From Planctomycetales bacterium (lineage in GTDB: Bacteria; Planctomycetota; Planctomycetia; Isosphaerales; Isosphaeraceae), in contig DAHZZC010000053.1 of NCBI GenBank assembly GCA_027435495.1, positions 1 through 6,576 of the forward strand: 6,576 nt of DNA, in the 5' to 3' direction. Positions 1 to 5,716 of the stretch are shown here, piece by piece; the first letter of the stretch is position 1, and the number at the start of each line of letters is the position of its first letter. A program made the translations under genes and the position numbers. A model generated the notes under the pieces. That model ran no database searches. It was not told the DNA's origin and saw only the letters and a list, made by a program, of their open reading frames with translations.

Positions 1-117
1 CGTCGCATCAAGCAGACCGGCGCGCGATGGAAGACCGCCCACATCGGCCCGATCGTCGAACTGATCAGCCTCGGCCATACCGAAGACTGGGACACCTACT
101 GGTCAACGGCCGCGTAG
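1..117 (+). CDS. C-terminal fragment of a probable transposase (ISKra4/UPF0236-like)
   Basis: This frame is open from the left edge to a TAG at 115-117 and gives 38 residues, ending ...GHTEDWDTYWSTAA. The pattern of basic residues, then G-x-RW, a hydrophobic helix with an E-L-x-x-L core, and a final DWDTYW resembles the extreme C-terminus of ISKra4-type and related transposases. In those proteins the end typically reads G-x-RW...DWD-x-x-W. The catalytic part lies outside the window, so neither family nor integrity can be confirmed. The nearby ISAs1 element makes a mobile-element context plausible. The gene may continue intact to the left or may be a remnant. It could also be an unrelated protein with a chance resemblance, so the assignment rests on a short C-terminal signature only. 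Confidence 0.5.
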   Translation, partial: RRIKQTGARWKTAHIGPIVELISLGHTEDWDTYWSTAA

Positions 118-147
118 CGGCCAACTTCGAATGGGGCACCCCGCCGG

Positions 148-157
148 CCGCCGGCCC
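148..157. repeat. Target site duplication, left copy (10 bp)
   Basis: The ten bases ccgccggccc directly abut the CAGGG end of the insertion sequence and recur exactly at 1437-1446 on its other side. A 10-bp duplication is within the 8-10 bp range known for the ISAs1 family. The target is a C/G-only stretch, so a few bases of the match could be coincidental, but the exact abutment of both copies to the inverted repeats argues for a true duplication. Confidence 0.88.
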
Positions 158-178
158 CAGGGTCTTTCACTGTTTCAA
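158..178 (+). repeat. Left terminal inverted repeat of the ISAs1 element
   Basis: The 21 bases starting CAGGGTCTTT match the reverse complement of 1416-1436 at 16 of 21 positions. The outer five bases and the inner seven (GTTTCAA) are identical. The last codons and stop of the transposase are within or next to this repeat. Confidence 0.88.
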
Positions 179-1343
179 GATGCCCAGCTTGGCGAAGACC
201 TCGGCGACTCGTGATGCGTTCCGACGAAGTGACTCCGCGATATTCGTTGTCCCCGTCGCTCGCAGGAAGCCGATTGCCGCGTTGCGCAGCGCCGCCATCA
301 CCTGCGGGCCGGACCCCTTGCGGATCCGGCTCGCATCCTCGCCCAGCGTCACGTCCCGCACGTAGTGCGAGCGGTTCTCGATCGACCAATGTCCGCGTGC
401 CCAGCCGAGCAACTGGCCGGCGTCGGCGCGGGATCGCGCGACGCTGGTGATGAAGCAGCGCACTTCCCGCGAGGTCTTCCCGTTCCGCACCACCTCGCTC
501 TCGATCTGCCCGACCTGCCCCACGCCCGGCCAATCCAGGTAGTCGTTCAGCGCCGTGGTCGCCTTCAGCGTCCGCCGCTCGCGGCGGCCGTGCCCCTTGT
601 CGAGCGTCGTCGCCGTATCCAGCGCCTCATCCCAGATCCGTCGTTGCCGAGGGGGAAAAAGCCCCCGTCGTCTCGGGGGCAAAGGCCGCCTCGATGTCGT
701 GCAGGAGCGTCGGCTGGTTCTCCTTGACGAACACCAGGTAATCGCCCCCGGCGTTGACCACCCCCTGACAGAAGTCACGCTGACAGAACATCGCATCGCC
801 GGTGATCAGCCGCCCGTGCAGGACCAGTCCCTCCAGCAGCCGGAGGGCCGCCTTGTGCTCGTTGGTCTTATCGCTGCCGCCGTTGGGAACGGCCGTCTGG
901 GCGAGTGTTAGGCCCGACTCGTGGGCCACCAGCGCGAGCAGATGCACGGCCTTCTCCAGGCCATCGCAGCTGCCGCGGGCCGACTTGCCATCCAGGGCGA
1001 ATGCCTCCAATGGCGTGGAGCCGACGGCGACGGGCCGGCCGAGGACGGCCTCGGCCCATCGGCTCAGGACCGCCTCGAAGGCCGCCACGTCCAGGGCCAT
1101 GAGGACCTTGCGGATGCCGCCGAGCTTTGGGGGCCGACGCGTAAAGCCTAGGCGATGCATCAGCGTGAGATCCTGATCGGCCGCCCATTGGGCGATGGCT
1201 GCGTAGCTCTTGGCCCCGCACAACAGGGCCAGGCACACCGCGGCGAGGAGGGCCGGCAGGGGATGTCGTCGACCGTGCCGACTCCGAGGATCGGGGACGG
1301 CGGCCAGGAACGAGAGGAGACTTCCAGCGGCGGCGGCATCCAT
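167..1343 (-). pseudogene. ISAs1-family transposase, split by a frame shift
   Basis: This is a DDE transposase that would cut and join the ends of the surrounding element. The first frame, ATG at 1343, gives 238 residues: an N-terminal DDE-associated domain (about 1-95; PDPRSRHGRRHPL, KSYAAIAQW), then ALDGKSARGS with catalytic D118, and TGDAMFCQRD with D183. The second frame ends at 167 and carries the rest: TLDKGHGRRERR, then HWSIEN with the catalytic Glu (about residue 322 of a joined protein) and GEDASRIR. Joined, the product would be about 391 residues, normal for ISAs1. The shift falls near 651-666, where a run of T5 and C5 follows a GC hairpin; one base too many explains it. An SD-like GGAGG (1350-1354) stands 6 bases before the ATG. 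Decay, a homopolymer sequencing error, or a true frameshift mechanism are all possible; decay or error is more likely because the needed shift is +1, whereas IS elements usually use -1. Confidence 0.88.
661..680 (-). other. Terminator-like hairpin inside the transposase gene
   Basis: GCCCCC (661-666) and GGGGGC (675-680) form a perfect 6-bp GC stem with an 8-base loop. Read on the minus strand the stem is followed directly by TTTTT (660-656), the form of a Rho-independent terminator, and then by CCCCC. The CCCCC could instead pair with the preceding GGGGG in a competing stem. It sits exactly at the point where the transposase frame changes. It may be chance in GC-rich coding DNA, a cause of replication or sequencing slippage, or a brake on transposase expression. 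Confidence 0.45.
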
Positions 1344-1349
1344 GGTGTA

Positions 1350-1354
1350 CCTCC
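1350..1354 (-). promoter_or_regulatory. Ribosome binding site of the transposase
   Basis: On the minus strand GGAGG lies 6 bases upstream of the ATG at 1343. It is one of the best Shine-Dalgarno matches in the window and supports that ATG as the transposase start. Confidence 0.7.
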
Positions 1355-1399
1355 GTGACGGATCTCTCGGGATGTCAGACCTCCAGTAGGAAATATCTT

Positions 1400-1428
1400 C
1401 TCCTACCCACGTAAATTGAAACTGTCAA
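1400..1428 (-). promoter_or_regulatory. Candidate transposase promoter with -35 inside the terminal repeat
   Basis: A perfect TTGACA (1428-1423, minus strand) lies inside the right inverted repeat and points inward to the transposase. Seventeen bases further on is TAGGAG, a weak -10 (3 of 6). A small inverted repeat, GTAGGA (1386-1391) with TCCTAC (1401-1406), overlaps this -10 and would fall near the start of the transcript, where it could limit expression. The -35 box is convincing; the -10 is not. Confidence 0.35.
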
Positions 1429-1436
1429 TCGCCCTG
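1416..1436 (-). repeat. Right terminal inverted repeat of the ISAs1 element
   Basis: Read inward it begins CAGGGCGATT and ends GTTTCAA, matching 158-178 at 16 of 21 positions. It contains the TTGACA box proposed for the transposase promoter and directly abuts the right target duplication. Confidence 0.88.
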
Positions 1437-1446
1437 CCGCCGGCCC
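1437..1446. repeat. Target site duplication, right copy (10 bp)
   Basis: This is an exact copy of ccgccggccc at 148-157, placed directly after the terminal CCCTG of the element. Removing the element and one copy restores a continuous intergenic stretch between the left transposase fragment and the membrane-protein gene. Confidence 0.88.
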
Positions 1447-1454
1447 CGCCATCC

Positions 1455-1483
1455 TTGACGGCCCGCGCCCCGATGGTTAGCCT
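1455..1483 (+). promoter_or_regulatory. Candidate promoter of the DUF4190-like gene
   Basis: TTGACG (1455-1460) is followed after 17 bases by TAGCCT (1478-1483), a sigma70-like arrangement with a good -35 (5 of 6) and a poor -10 (3 of 6). It would leave a leader of roughly 95 bases before the GTG at 1586. It starts only 9 bases after the right target duplication, so the IS insertion left it intact but removed anything that once lay upstream. Apart from this I see nothing else in 1447-1571. Confidence 0.35.
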
Positions 1484-1571
1484 CGATAGTGGATCGATTC
1501 CTGATGCGGTCGGGCCAGTACCCGCGCCGATTCATCCCTTATCCAAGACGACGCCGATTCGCTCCTGAGAC

Positions 1572-1576
1572 GGAGG
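1572..1576 (+). promoter_or_regulatory. Ribosome binding site deciding the GTG start
   Basis: GGAGG lies 9 bases before GTG 1586. The first ATG of the frame (1610) has no comparable purine-rich site at a suitable distance, so the GTG start is preferred. Confidence 0.65.
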
Positions 1577-1585
1577 TTCCGACCC

Positions 1586-2413
1586 GTGCCGACCGTACCG
1601 ACCGGCCCCATGATCGCCGAAGCCCCACCGTCGCCGATCGAGAACGAACTGCCCACCTACCGCGCGATCAGCAACCTCGCTGTCTTCAGCCTGATCTGCG
1701 GGGCGCTCTCCTCGTTCAGCTTCGCCAGCCTCAGTTTCCTGGCCCTCGCGGTCCTCGCGGTGGTCCTGGGCGCCCTCGCCAACAGGGCCATCCAGCGCGC
1801 CCCTGATACGCTCACGGGTGCCGGTCTCGCCAACGCCGGAATTGGAATGGGCCTGGTCTTCGGGTTGATCGTGGTCACCTATTCCTCAATCCAGTATGTC
1901 ACGATCCACCGATCCGCCAGCCAGTTCGGCGGCCAGTATGCCCAGGTCCTCAAGTCGGGCACGCTTGGCGACACACTGCTCCTCGGCGAGCCGGGCGATA
2001 AGCGGAAGGGTCACACCGGCGCTGAGCGGGAAAAGGAATTCGAGCAGATGAAGCAGAAGGATCGGATGATGATGGAGCAGAAACTCGGTCCGATGCTCAA
2101 TCTCCGCAAGGCACTCACGGCGAAGAACGCGGAAATCCGGATCGTCGGTATCGAGAAACAGGGAGTTGACGAGAGCATTCCGGGCGATCACCTCTACTAT
2201 TACGCCCTCGTCCACTACCAGATCGACGGCGCGGTCCCTCCGCCGGGCGTCCCGCACACGGAAGGCACCCTGCACGCGATGGCTCTTTTGAAGGGGCAAC
2301 GCGAGGGCGGTCATTTCGACTGGTGGGTCGACGACACCCGCTTCCCCTACATCCCCGAGTCGTACCAGATCGAGAGCAAGCCGGTCGACGACGGCCACGG
2401 CCACGCGCATTGA
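1586..2413 (+). CDS. DUF4190-like membrane protein of unknown function
   Basis: The product has 275 residues. A proline-rich cytosolic-looking leader (1-25) is followed by hydrophobic segments at about 31-45, 48-64 and 84-100. Between them are LAVVLGALANRAI and GAGLANAGIGMGLV, the alternating Gly/Ala pattern typical of DUF4190 domains. The rest, about 105-275, is soluble: a charged helical stretch rich in Lys, Glu and Met (about 137-172), a mixed region with several Tyr and Trp residues, and a short His-rich tail, DDGHGHAH. No enzymatic motif is visible. The GTG start is chosen for its SD site; ATG 1610 would shorten the protein by 8 residues. The gene stands alone, between an IS and a convergent operon. 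I infer a membrane-anchored protein with a domain exposed on one side; function is unknown and topology unsure. Confidence 0.8.
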   Translation: MPTVPTGPMIAEAPPSPIENELPTYRAISNLAVFSLICGALSSFSFASLSFLALAVLAVVLGALANRAIQRAPDTLTGAGLANAGIGMGLVFGLIVVTYSSIQYVTIHRSASQFGGQYAQVLKSGTLGDTLLLGEPGDKRKGHTGAEREKEFEQMKQKDRMMMEQKLGPMLNLRKALTAKNAEIRIVGIEKQGVDESIPGDHLYYYALVHYQIDGAVPPPGVPHTEGTLHAMALLKGQREGGHFDWWVDDTRFPYIPESYQIESKPVDDGHGHAH

Positions 2414-2431
2414 CCGGGCTCGATCCTCCTC

Positions 2432-2468
2432 CCCCGATCGATCCCCTCACCGCGAGGATCGATCGGGG
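2432..2468. terminator. Perfect 13-bp hairpin between convergent genes
   Basis: CCCCGATCGATCC (2432-2444) and GGATCGATCGGGG (2456-2468) are exact reverse complements with an 11-base loop. The hairpin starts 18 bases after the stop of the membrane-protein gene and covers the last codons and stop (2447-2449) of the convergent queD. This position suggests a shared bidirectional terminator. Neither side has a T-run, so it is not a canonical Rho-independent terminator; it could also act as a 3' end stabiliser or a roadblock. Confidence 0.6.
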
Positions 2469-2863
2469 ACAAAGGTCGAATAGCACTGATCGGTCTCCCA
2501 GAGCACGACCTCGACGACCGGCAGCCCCGCCTCACTCGCCTTCTCGAAAATGAGCCGGGCAATGTTCTCGGCCGTCGGGTTATTTTCCATCACGAAGACC
2601 CGCTCGCCCCGTTCGAGGAGGACCGGCAGCAACGGGTCATCGCGGCAGAGCAACATGTTGTGATCGAGGTTCTCGTCAATCCAGCGCTGGACGTGCCGCT
2701 TGATCTCGCCGAAGTCGACGAGCATCCCCGCCTGGTCGAGCCGGGGGCCTTCGAGGGTGATGATCGCCCGGCCGTTGTGGCCGTGGAGATGGCGACACTT
2801 TCCCTCGTAGTTGAGCAGGCGGTGGCCGTAGCAGAACGCGATCTCGCGAGTCACTCGGTACAT
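2447..2863 (-). CDS. queD: 6-carboxy-5,6,7,8-tetrahydropterin synthase (QueD)
   Basis: QueD converts 7,8-dihydroneopterin triphosphate to 6-carboxytetrahydropterin, an early step towards preQ0 and queuosine in tRNA. The 138-residue product starts MYRVTREIAFCYGHRLL and shows the family's zinc ligands H14, H27 and H29 (in CRHLHGHNG), the catalytic Cys23, the D67-H68 pair in NLDHNMLL, the conserved NPTAENIARLIF stretch (about 95-106), and E123 in LWETDQCYSTF. Length fits the family (about 120-140). The frame is open further upstream to an ATG at 2929 overlapping the queC stop, but the extra 22 residues are not family-like, so ATG 2863 is preferred; no clear SD decides it. It lies 55 bases after queC, probably cotranscribed with it. 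A closely related PTPS-fold enzyme is the main alternative. Confidence 0.92.
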   Translation of the reverse strand: MYRVTREIAFCYGHRLLNYEGKCRHLHGHNGRAIITLEGPRLDQAGMLVDFGEIKRHVQRWIDENLDHNMLLCRDDPLLPVLLERGERVFVMENNPTAENIARLIFEKASEAGLPVVEVVLWETDQCYSTFVPDRSSR

Positions 2864-2918
2864 GGCTCGTGCCGTTCTCGAAGGAGCGAAGCGCGGGGCC
2901 GGATTCGACCCGAAGACG

Positions 2919-3578
2919 CTAGGCCGCATAGGGAGTGAAGTCGGGAATGCCGGCCTCGCGGAAGCCTTTCTTCCGCTCCGCGCACTTGTTGCACCGTCCG
3001 CAATGCCGATGGCCTCGCGGGTCGATGCAGGAAAAAGTCAGATGCAGCGGGAGATCCCGGCCGCGATCCAGGACCTCCGGCTTGTGGAGCATGGCGAACG
3101 GCCGGATGAGTCGAGGTCCGCCATCCATGGCCCGGGCGATCAGGTCCTGCAATCCCCGAAAAAACTCGGGTGTGCTATCCGGAAACGGATTGGAACCGAG
3201 CGATCCCAGCGCCAGGGCCTCGATCCCTCGGATCCGGCACCAGACGGCCGCCTTGATCGTCAGCAGGAGGTTCCGCCCCGGCAGATACACCGCCTCGTCG
3301 GGCGTCTCCGCTCCAGGAACGCCGCTGCCCGCGGTGCTCCAGTGCGGGCCGTAGACGTCGGCCGTCGGCTCGTCGAGAACGACCATCGGCGCGATCCGGT
3401 CGTCGGCGACCTCTTCCAGGAACCGCCCCATCGCGACGATCTCCTGCGACTCCCAGCGAAGTCCCGACCGGATATAAATCGGCTGGATTTGCGGGTACTC
3501 GCGGAGCAGGTCCACGCAGAGAATGGCGCTATCGAGTCTGCCGCTGACCAGCACCGCAGCCGTAGGAGATCCGGTCAT
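2919..3578 (-). CDS. queC: 7-cyano-7-deazaguanine synthase (QueC), PP-loop variant
   Basis: QueC turns 7-carboxy-7-deazaguanine, ammonia and ATP into preQ0, the precursor of queuosine (or of other 7-deazaguanine modifications). The 219-residue product has the N-terminal ATP-pyrophosphatase loop as VSGRLDS (11-17), the middle motif YLPGRNLLL (98-106), GSNPFPDSTPEFF (128-140), and a C-terminal zinc site with C184, C193, C196 and C199 in CGRCNKC. The usual loop is SGGxDS; here R14 replaces the second Gly, which one GGA to AGA change would explain. All other motifs are intact, so the gene does not look decayed. The WE motif near 42 and the NPFPD form suggest a divergent QueC branch. ATG 3578 is taken as start; a TTG directly before it is possible. 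No clear SD is seen. It lies 52 bases after cca and is followed by queD. Confidence 0.9.
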   Translation of the reverse strand: MTGSPTAAVLVSGRLDSAILCVDLLREYPQIQPIYIRSGLRWESQEIVAMGRFLEEVADDRIAPMVVLDEPTADVYGPHWSTAGSGVPGAETPDEAVYLPGRNLLLTIKAAVWCRIRGIEALALGSLGSNPFPDSTPEFFRGLQDLIARAMDGGPRLIRPFAMLHKPEVLDRGRDLPLHLTFSCIDPRGHRHCGRCNKCAERKKGFREAGIPDFTPYAA

Positions 3579-3630
3579 CAAGGAACGCCCGGTTGACGAG
3601 AATGCACGACACGTCCGTTCGCGCTCGGCC

Positions 3631-4998
3631 TCATTCTAGGCCCGCCCCACCCGGTCGGCAACCGTCGCCAGCCAGCTCCCGATCGACCCACTCGAGCGCC
3701 TCTCGCTTGCTCCGGACCAGCCCGTCGAGCTGCGCCTCGCGAACCCGATCGAGGAGCACCTTGAACCGCGGGCCCGATTTCAGCCCATGTCGGGCCAGAT
3801 CGTGACCGCTCAGTAGCGGCGGCGGATTGATCGGACCGGTCGGTTGTTCACGCAAATAATATTCGCAATAATCCACCTGCGAGGTATCGCCAGTGGTCGC
3901 CATCGCGTCGGCTCGATGAAGGTCGAGAAGTTCCTGAATCCCCGGCTCGGCGAGGATCTTCTTCAGCTTCGACTCCCGCATCCGCGTCGCCTCGCCGAGG
4001 TACTGGTGAAACCTCACCAGCCAGGCGATTCGGTCGCGCTCCTGGTTCGAGAACTTCAACCGGCGAGCCACCTTCTCTGCGATGGCGGCGCCGATCTGCT
4101 CGTGATTGTGGTACGAATACCGACCGTGGTGGAACGACCGCGAGGCCGGCTTGCCGACATCGTGCAGCAGCGCCGACATCGCCAGCGGGAAGGTCGGTTC
4201 TCCCGGCAGGAGGTCGAGGACCAGCCGGGTGTGATCCCAGAGATCCCCCTCCGGCTGCATCGGCTTCCCCTGAAAGAGCCCGCGCATCCGGACAACCTCC
4301 GGCAGGATCGCCCCCAGTACGCGCAACTCCATCCCCGTCTGGATCGCACGGGCGCGGGTCGGATGCACCAGCATTCGTCGGAGTTCCTGCGCGATCCGCT
4401 CGGCCGAGACCGTGTGAACCTGATCGGCCATCTCGCGGATCGCCGAGGCGGTCGCCGGGTCAATCGAGAGCCCAAACCGCGAGGCCATCCGCACAGCGCG
4501 AAGAATCCGGAGCTGGTCCTCGGCGAACCGCGCGGCGGGTTCTCCAATCGCGCGGAGGATCCGACGATCCAGGTCGTCGCGTCCGCCGACGTAATCGATC
4601 AACTGATCAGCGACCGGATCCCAGAACATCCCGTTGATGGTGAAATCGCGACGAGAGGCGTCAACCTCGGGCGAGCTGAAGACGACCGACTCGGGACGTC
4701 GACCGTCGACATAGGCCCCATCGCTCCGAAACGTCGCGACCTCGACCTCAACCCCGGGCCGGCGGGGCATCAGCACCCGGACGACGCCGAACGAGATCCC
4801 GACCGTGACCGCCCGATACGGAAGGATCTCCATCACGCGATCGGGCGGGGCCGAGGTGGCGACGTCGTAATCGGCGGGGATCTGATCGAGCAACAGGTCG
4901 CGAACACATCCGCCGGCCCAGAGCGCGACCTCGCCGGCGCCCTGGAGGCGTCGAACCACCTCCTCGGCGAACGCCCGGCGCGCCTCGGCCTCACTCAT
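3631..4998 (-). CDS. cca: CCA tRNA nucleotidyltransferase (class II, with HD domain)
   Basis: The enzyme adds or repairs the 3' CCA end of tRNAs using CTP and ATP. The 455-residue product has the polymerase-beta-type head at about 10-150: GGCVRD (29-34), the metal-binding DYD (43-45), and RRDFTINGM (116-124). EDQLR (160-164) fits the EDxxR nucleotide-selecting motif. The RNA-binding helices follow (about 165-235), then an HD domain with H256, H279-D280 (LLHDVGKP) and YHNHEQIG (296-303), and a C-terminal tail. The frame has ATGs at 5007 and 4998. A GGAGG on the minus strand is 9 bases before the second but touches the first, so 4998 is preferred. The start overlaps the rsmD stop by 8 bases, indicating translational coupling. 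A split-specificity enzyme (CC- or A-adding only) or a poly(A) polymerase relative cannot be excluded by eye. Confidence 0.93.
   Translation of the reverse strand: MSEAEARRAFAEEVVRRLQGAGEVALWAGGCVRDLLLDQIPADYDVATSAPPDRVMEILPYRAVTVGISFGVVRVLMPRRPGVEVEVATFRSDGAYVDGRRPESVVFSSPEVDASRRDFTINGMFWDPVADQLIDYVGGRDDLDRRILRAIGEPAARFAEDQLRILRAVRMASRFGLSIDPATASAIREMADQVHTVSAERIAQELRRMLVHPTRARAIQTGMELRVLGAILPEVVRMRGLFQGKPMQPEGDLWDHTRLVLDLLPGEPTFPLAMSALLHDVGKPASRSFHHGRYSYHNHEQIGAAIAEKVARRLKFSNQERDRIAWLVRFHQYLGEATRMRESKLKKILAEPGIQELLDLHRADAMATTGDTSQVDYCEYYLREQPTGPINPPPLLSGHDLARHGLKSGPRFKVLLDRVREAQLDGLVRSKREALEWVDRELAGDGCRPGGAGLE
3633..3661 (-). promoter_or_regulatory. Candidate internal promoter for queC-queD
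   Basis: On the minus strand TTGCCG (3661-3656; 4 of 6) is followed after 17 bases by TAGAAT (3638-3633; 5 of 6). The -10 box overlaps the last codons and stop of cca, and the start site would lie about 45 bases before queC ATG. The same TAGAAT hexamer occurs at the proposed rsmD promoter. It would allow queCD to be expressed separately from rsmD-cca. Confidence 0.38.
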
Positions 4999-5647
4999 CG
5001 CCTGCATCCTCCGCGTCCGGCTCCGATTCCGATTCCGATTCCGATGCGTTTACGAGATCCGGGTCGGTCTCGGGCGGCCTCTCGGCCTCGCCGATCAGAC
5101 GAAGGGCCACCTGCGTCCCGCCGTACCGGCGGAGATCCCAGGCATCGAGGTCGGGCACGATCCGGTCGTCGAGAATCCGCCCGGATTCCAGAACAATCGC
5201 CGAGCCCACCGGCAGGTTCTGGACGAGCCCGGCGAGCATCCGGTTCACGAGCTTCGCGCGAATCTCGTAATCGCGATAGGGTGGGTCGAGGAAGACGACG
5301 ACCGGGTCTTCCCCCTTGGGCCGGTAGGTCCGGGCGAACCGAAAGGCATCGGCCAGTCGGACGACGGTCCGATCCTGGTAGCGAAGTGTGGCGATATTCC
5401 GATAGATCAGCCCGACGTTCTCGCGATCCCGCTCGACGAAGACGGCCATCCGCGCACCCCGGCTGAGCGCCTCCAGCCCGATCGCTCCCGTCCCGGCGAA
5501 GAGATCCACGACGACCCGATCGACAACCAGCTCGCGGACGATGTTGAACATCGACTCGCGGACGAAGTCGCTGGTCGGACGGGTGTCCGTGGCGGCCCGG
5601 GGCCCGTCGATCTTATGTCCTCTTCGCTGGCCCGAGATGATGCGCAT
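4991..5647 (-). CDS. rsmD: 16S rRNA (guanine(966)-N(2))-methyltransferase (RsmD)
   Basis: RsmD uses S-adenosylmethionine to methylate N2 of G966 in 16S rRNA during small-subunit assembly. The 218-residue product begins MRIISGQRRG, then RPTSDFVRESMFNI (23-36), the SAM-binding DLFAGTGAIGLEALSRGA (48-65), the acidic end of strand 2 (E72, D74), D100, and the catalytic FLDPPY (119-124). These are the family signatures in the usual order. The core ends near residue 185; the remaining 33 or so residues form an acidic, Ser/Glu-rich tail that most family members lack. The start at 5647 is fixed by the MRIISG motif; a GGAG lies 10 bases upstream (5658-5661). It is the first gene of the four-gene minus-strand group and overlaps cca at its 3' end. 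Confidence 0.93.
   Translation of the reverse strand: MRIISGQRRGHKIDGPRAATDTRPTSDFVRESMFNIVRELVVDRVVVDLFAGTGAIGLEALSRGARMAVFVERDRENVGLIYRNIATLRYQDRTVVRLADAFRFARTYRPKGEDPVVVFLDPPYRDYEIRAKLVNRMLAGLVQNLPVGSAIVLESGRILDDRIVPDLDAWDLRRYGGTQVALRLIGEAERPPETDPDLVNASESESESEPDAEDAGDE
5022..5045. repeat. Hexanucleotide tandem repeat (TCCGAT)x4 in the rsmD tail
   Basis: Four perfect copies of tccgat lie in tandem. Read on the coding strand they encode alternating Ser and Glu in the acidic tail of RsmD. Because the unit is six bases, changes in copy number would lengthen or shorten the tail without breaking the frame. Confidence 0.85.
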
Positions 5648-5716
5648 GGCGGGATCGCTCCGACGCGGCGAGGACGTCCGAACCCCGCTCGTCGGGGGCC
5701 GGGCTCGCCCCTTCTG

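Larger units (their letters stand above)
158..1436 (-). mobile_element. Complete ISAs1-family insertion sequence, 1279 bp
   Basis: The element is bounded by imperfect 21-bp inverted repeats, both beginning CAGGG and sharing the inner block GTTTCAA, and flanked by a perfect 10-bp direct repeat. Its single gene, on the minus strand, encodes an ISAs1-type DDE transposase. The gene's stop codon (167-169) lies inside the left terminal repeat and a TTGACA box lies inside the right one, giving the compact layout usual for the family. The length fits ISAs1 elements (about 1.2-1.4 kb). The perfect target duplication points to a fairly recent insertion not followed by rearrangement. The transposase frame is broken once, so this copy may not transpose by itself but could be moved by a related transposase. 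Confidence 0.9.

Noticed and set aside
27..365. Plus-strand frame of 112 codons across the left end of the IS
   Set aside because: It runs across the IS boundary and antisense to the transposase, so it was created by the insertion and has no domain support.
2864..2929. Longer queD start at 2929
   Set aside because: The added 22 residues (MRPSVFGSNPAPRF...) do not resemble the family N-terminus and the ATG would overlap the queC stop region without an SD. MYRVTREIAF fits the family.
2862..3596. Open frame of 244 codons on the plus strand opposite queC
   Set aside because: queC motifs (PP-loop, zinc cysteines) are in the minus frame; the plus translation shows low-complexity GC-driven composition and no domain.
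3579..3630. preQ1 riboswitch before queC
   Set aside because: The leader is only about 50 bases and I see neither an A-rich pseudoknot tail nor the short GC stem of a preQ1 aptamer.
4056..4547. Minus-strand frame of 163 codons inside cca in another frame
   Set aside because: It overlaps the well-supported cca frame completely and its product is Arg/Ser-rich without motifs.
4999..5007. cca start at the upstream ATG 5007
   Set aside because: The GGAGG site abuts this ATG, leaving no spacing; the ATG at 4998 has a normal 9-base distance.
3844..5466. Open frame of 540 codons on the plus strand
   Set aside because: It lies antisense to cca and most of rsmD, both of which have clear family motifs. 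The translation is Arg/Pro-rich without any recognisable domain, as expected for the shadow of GC-rich genes.
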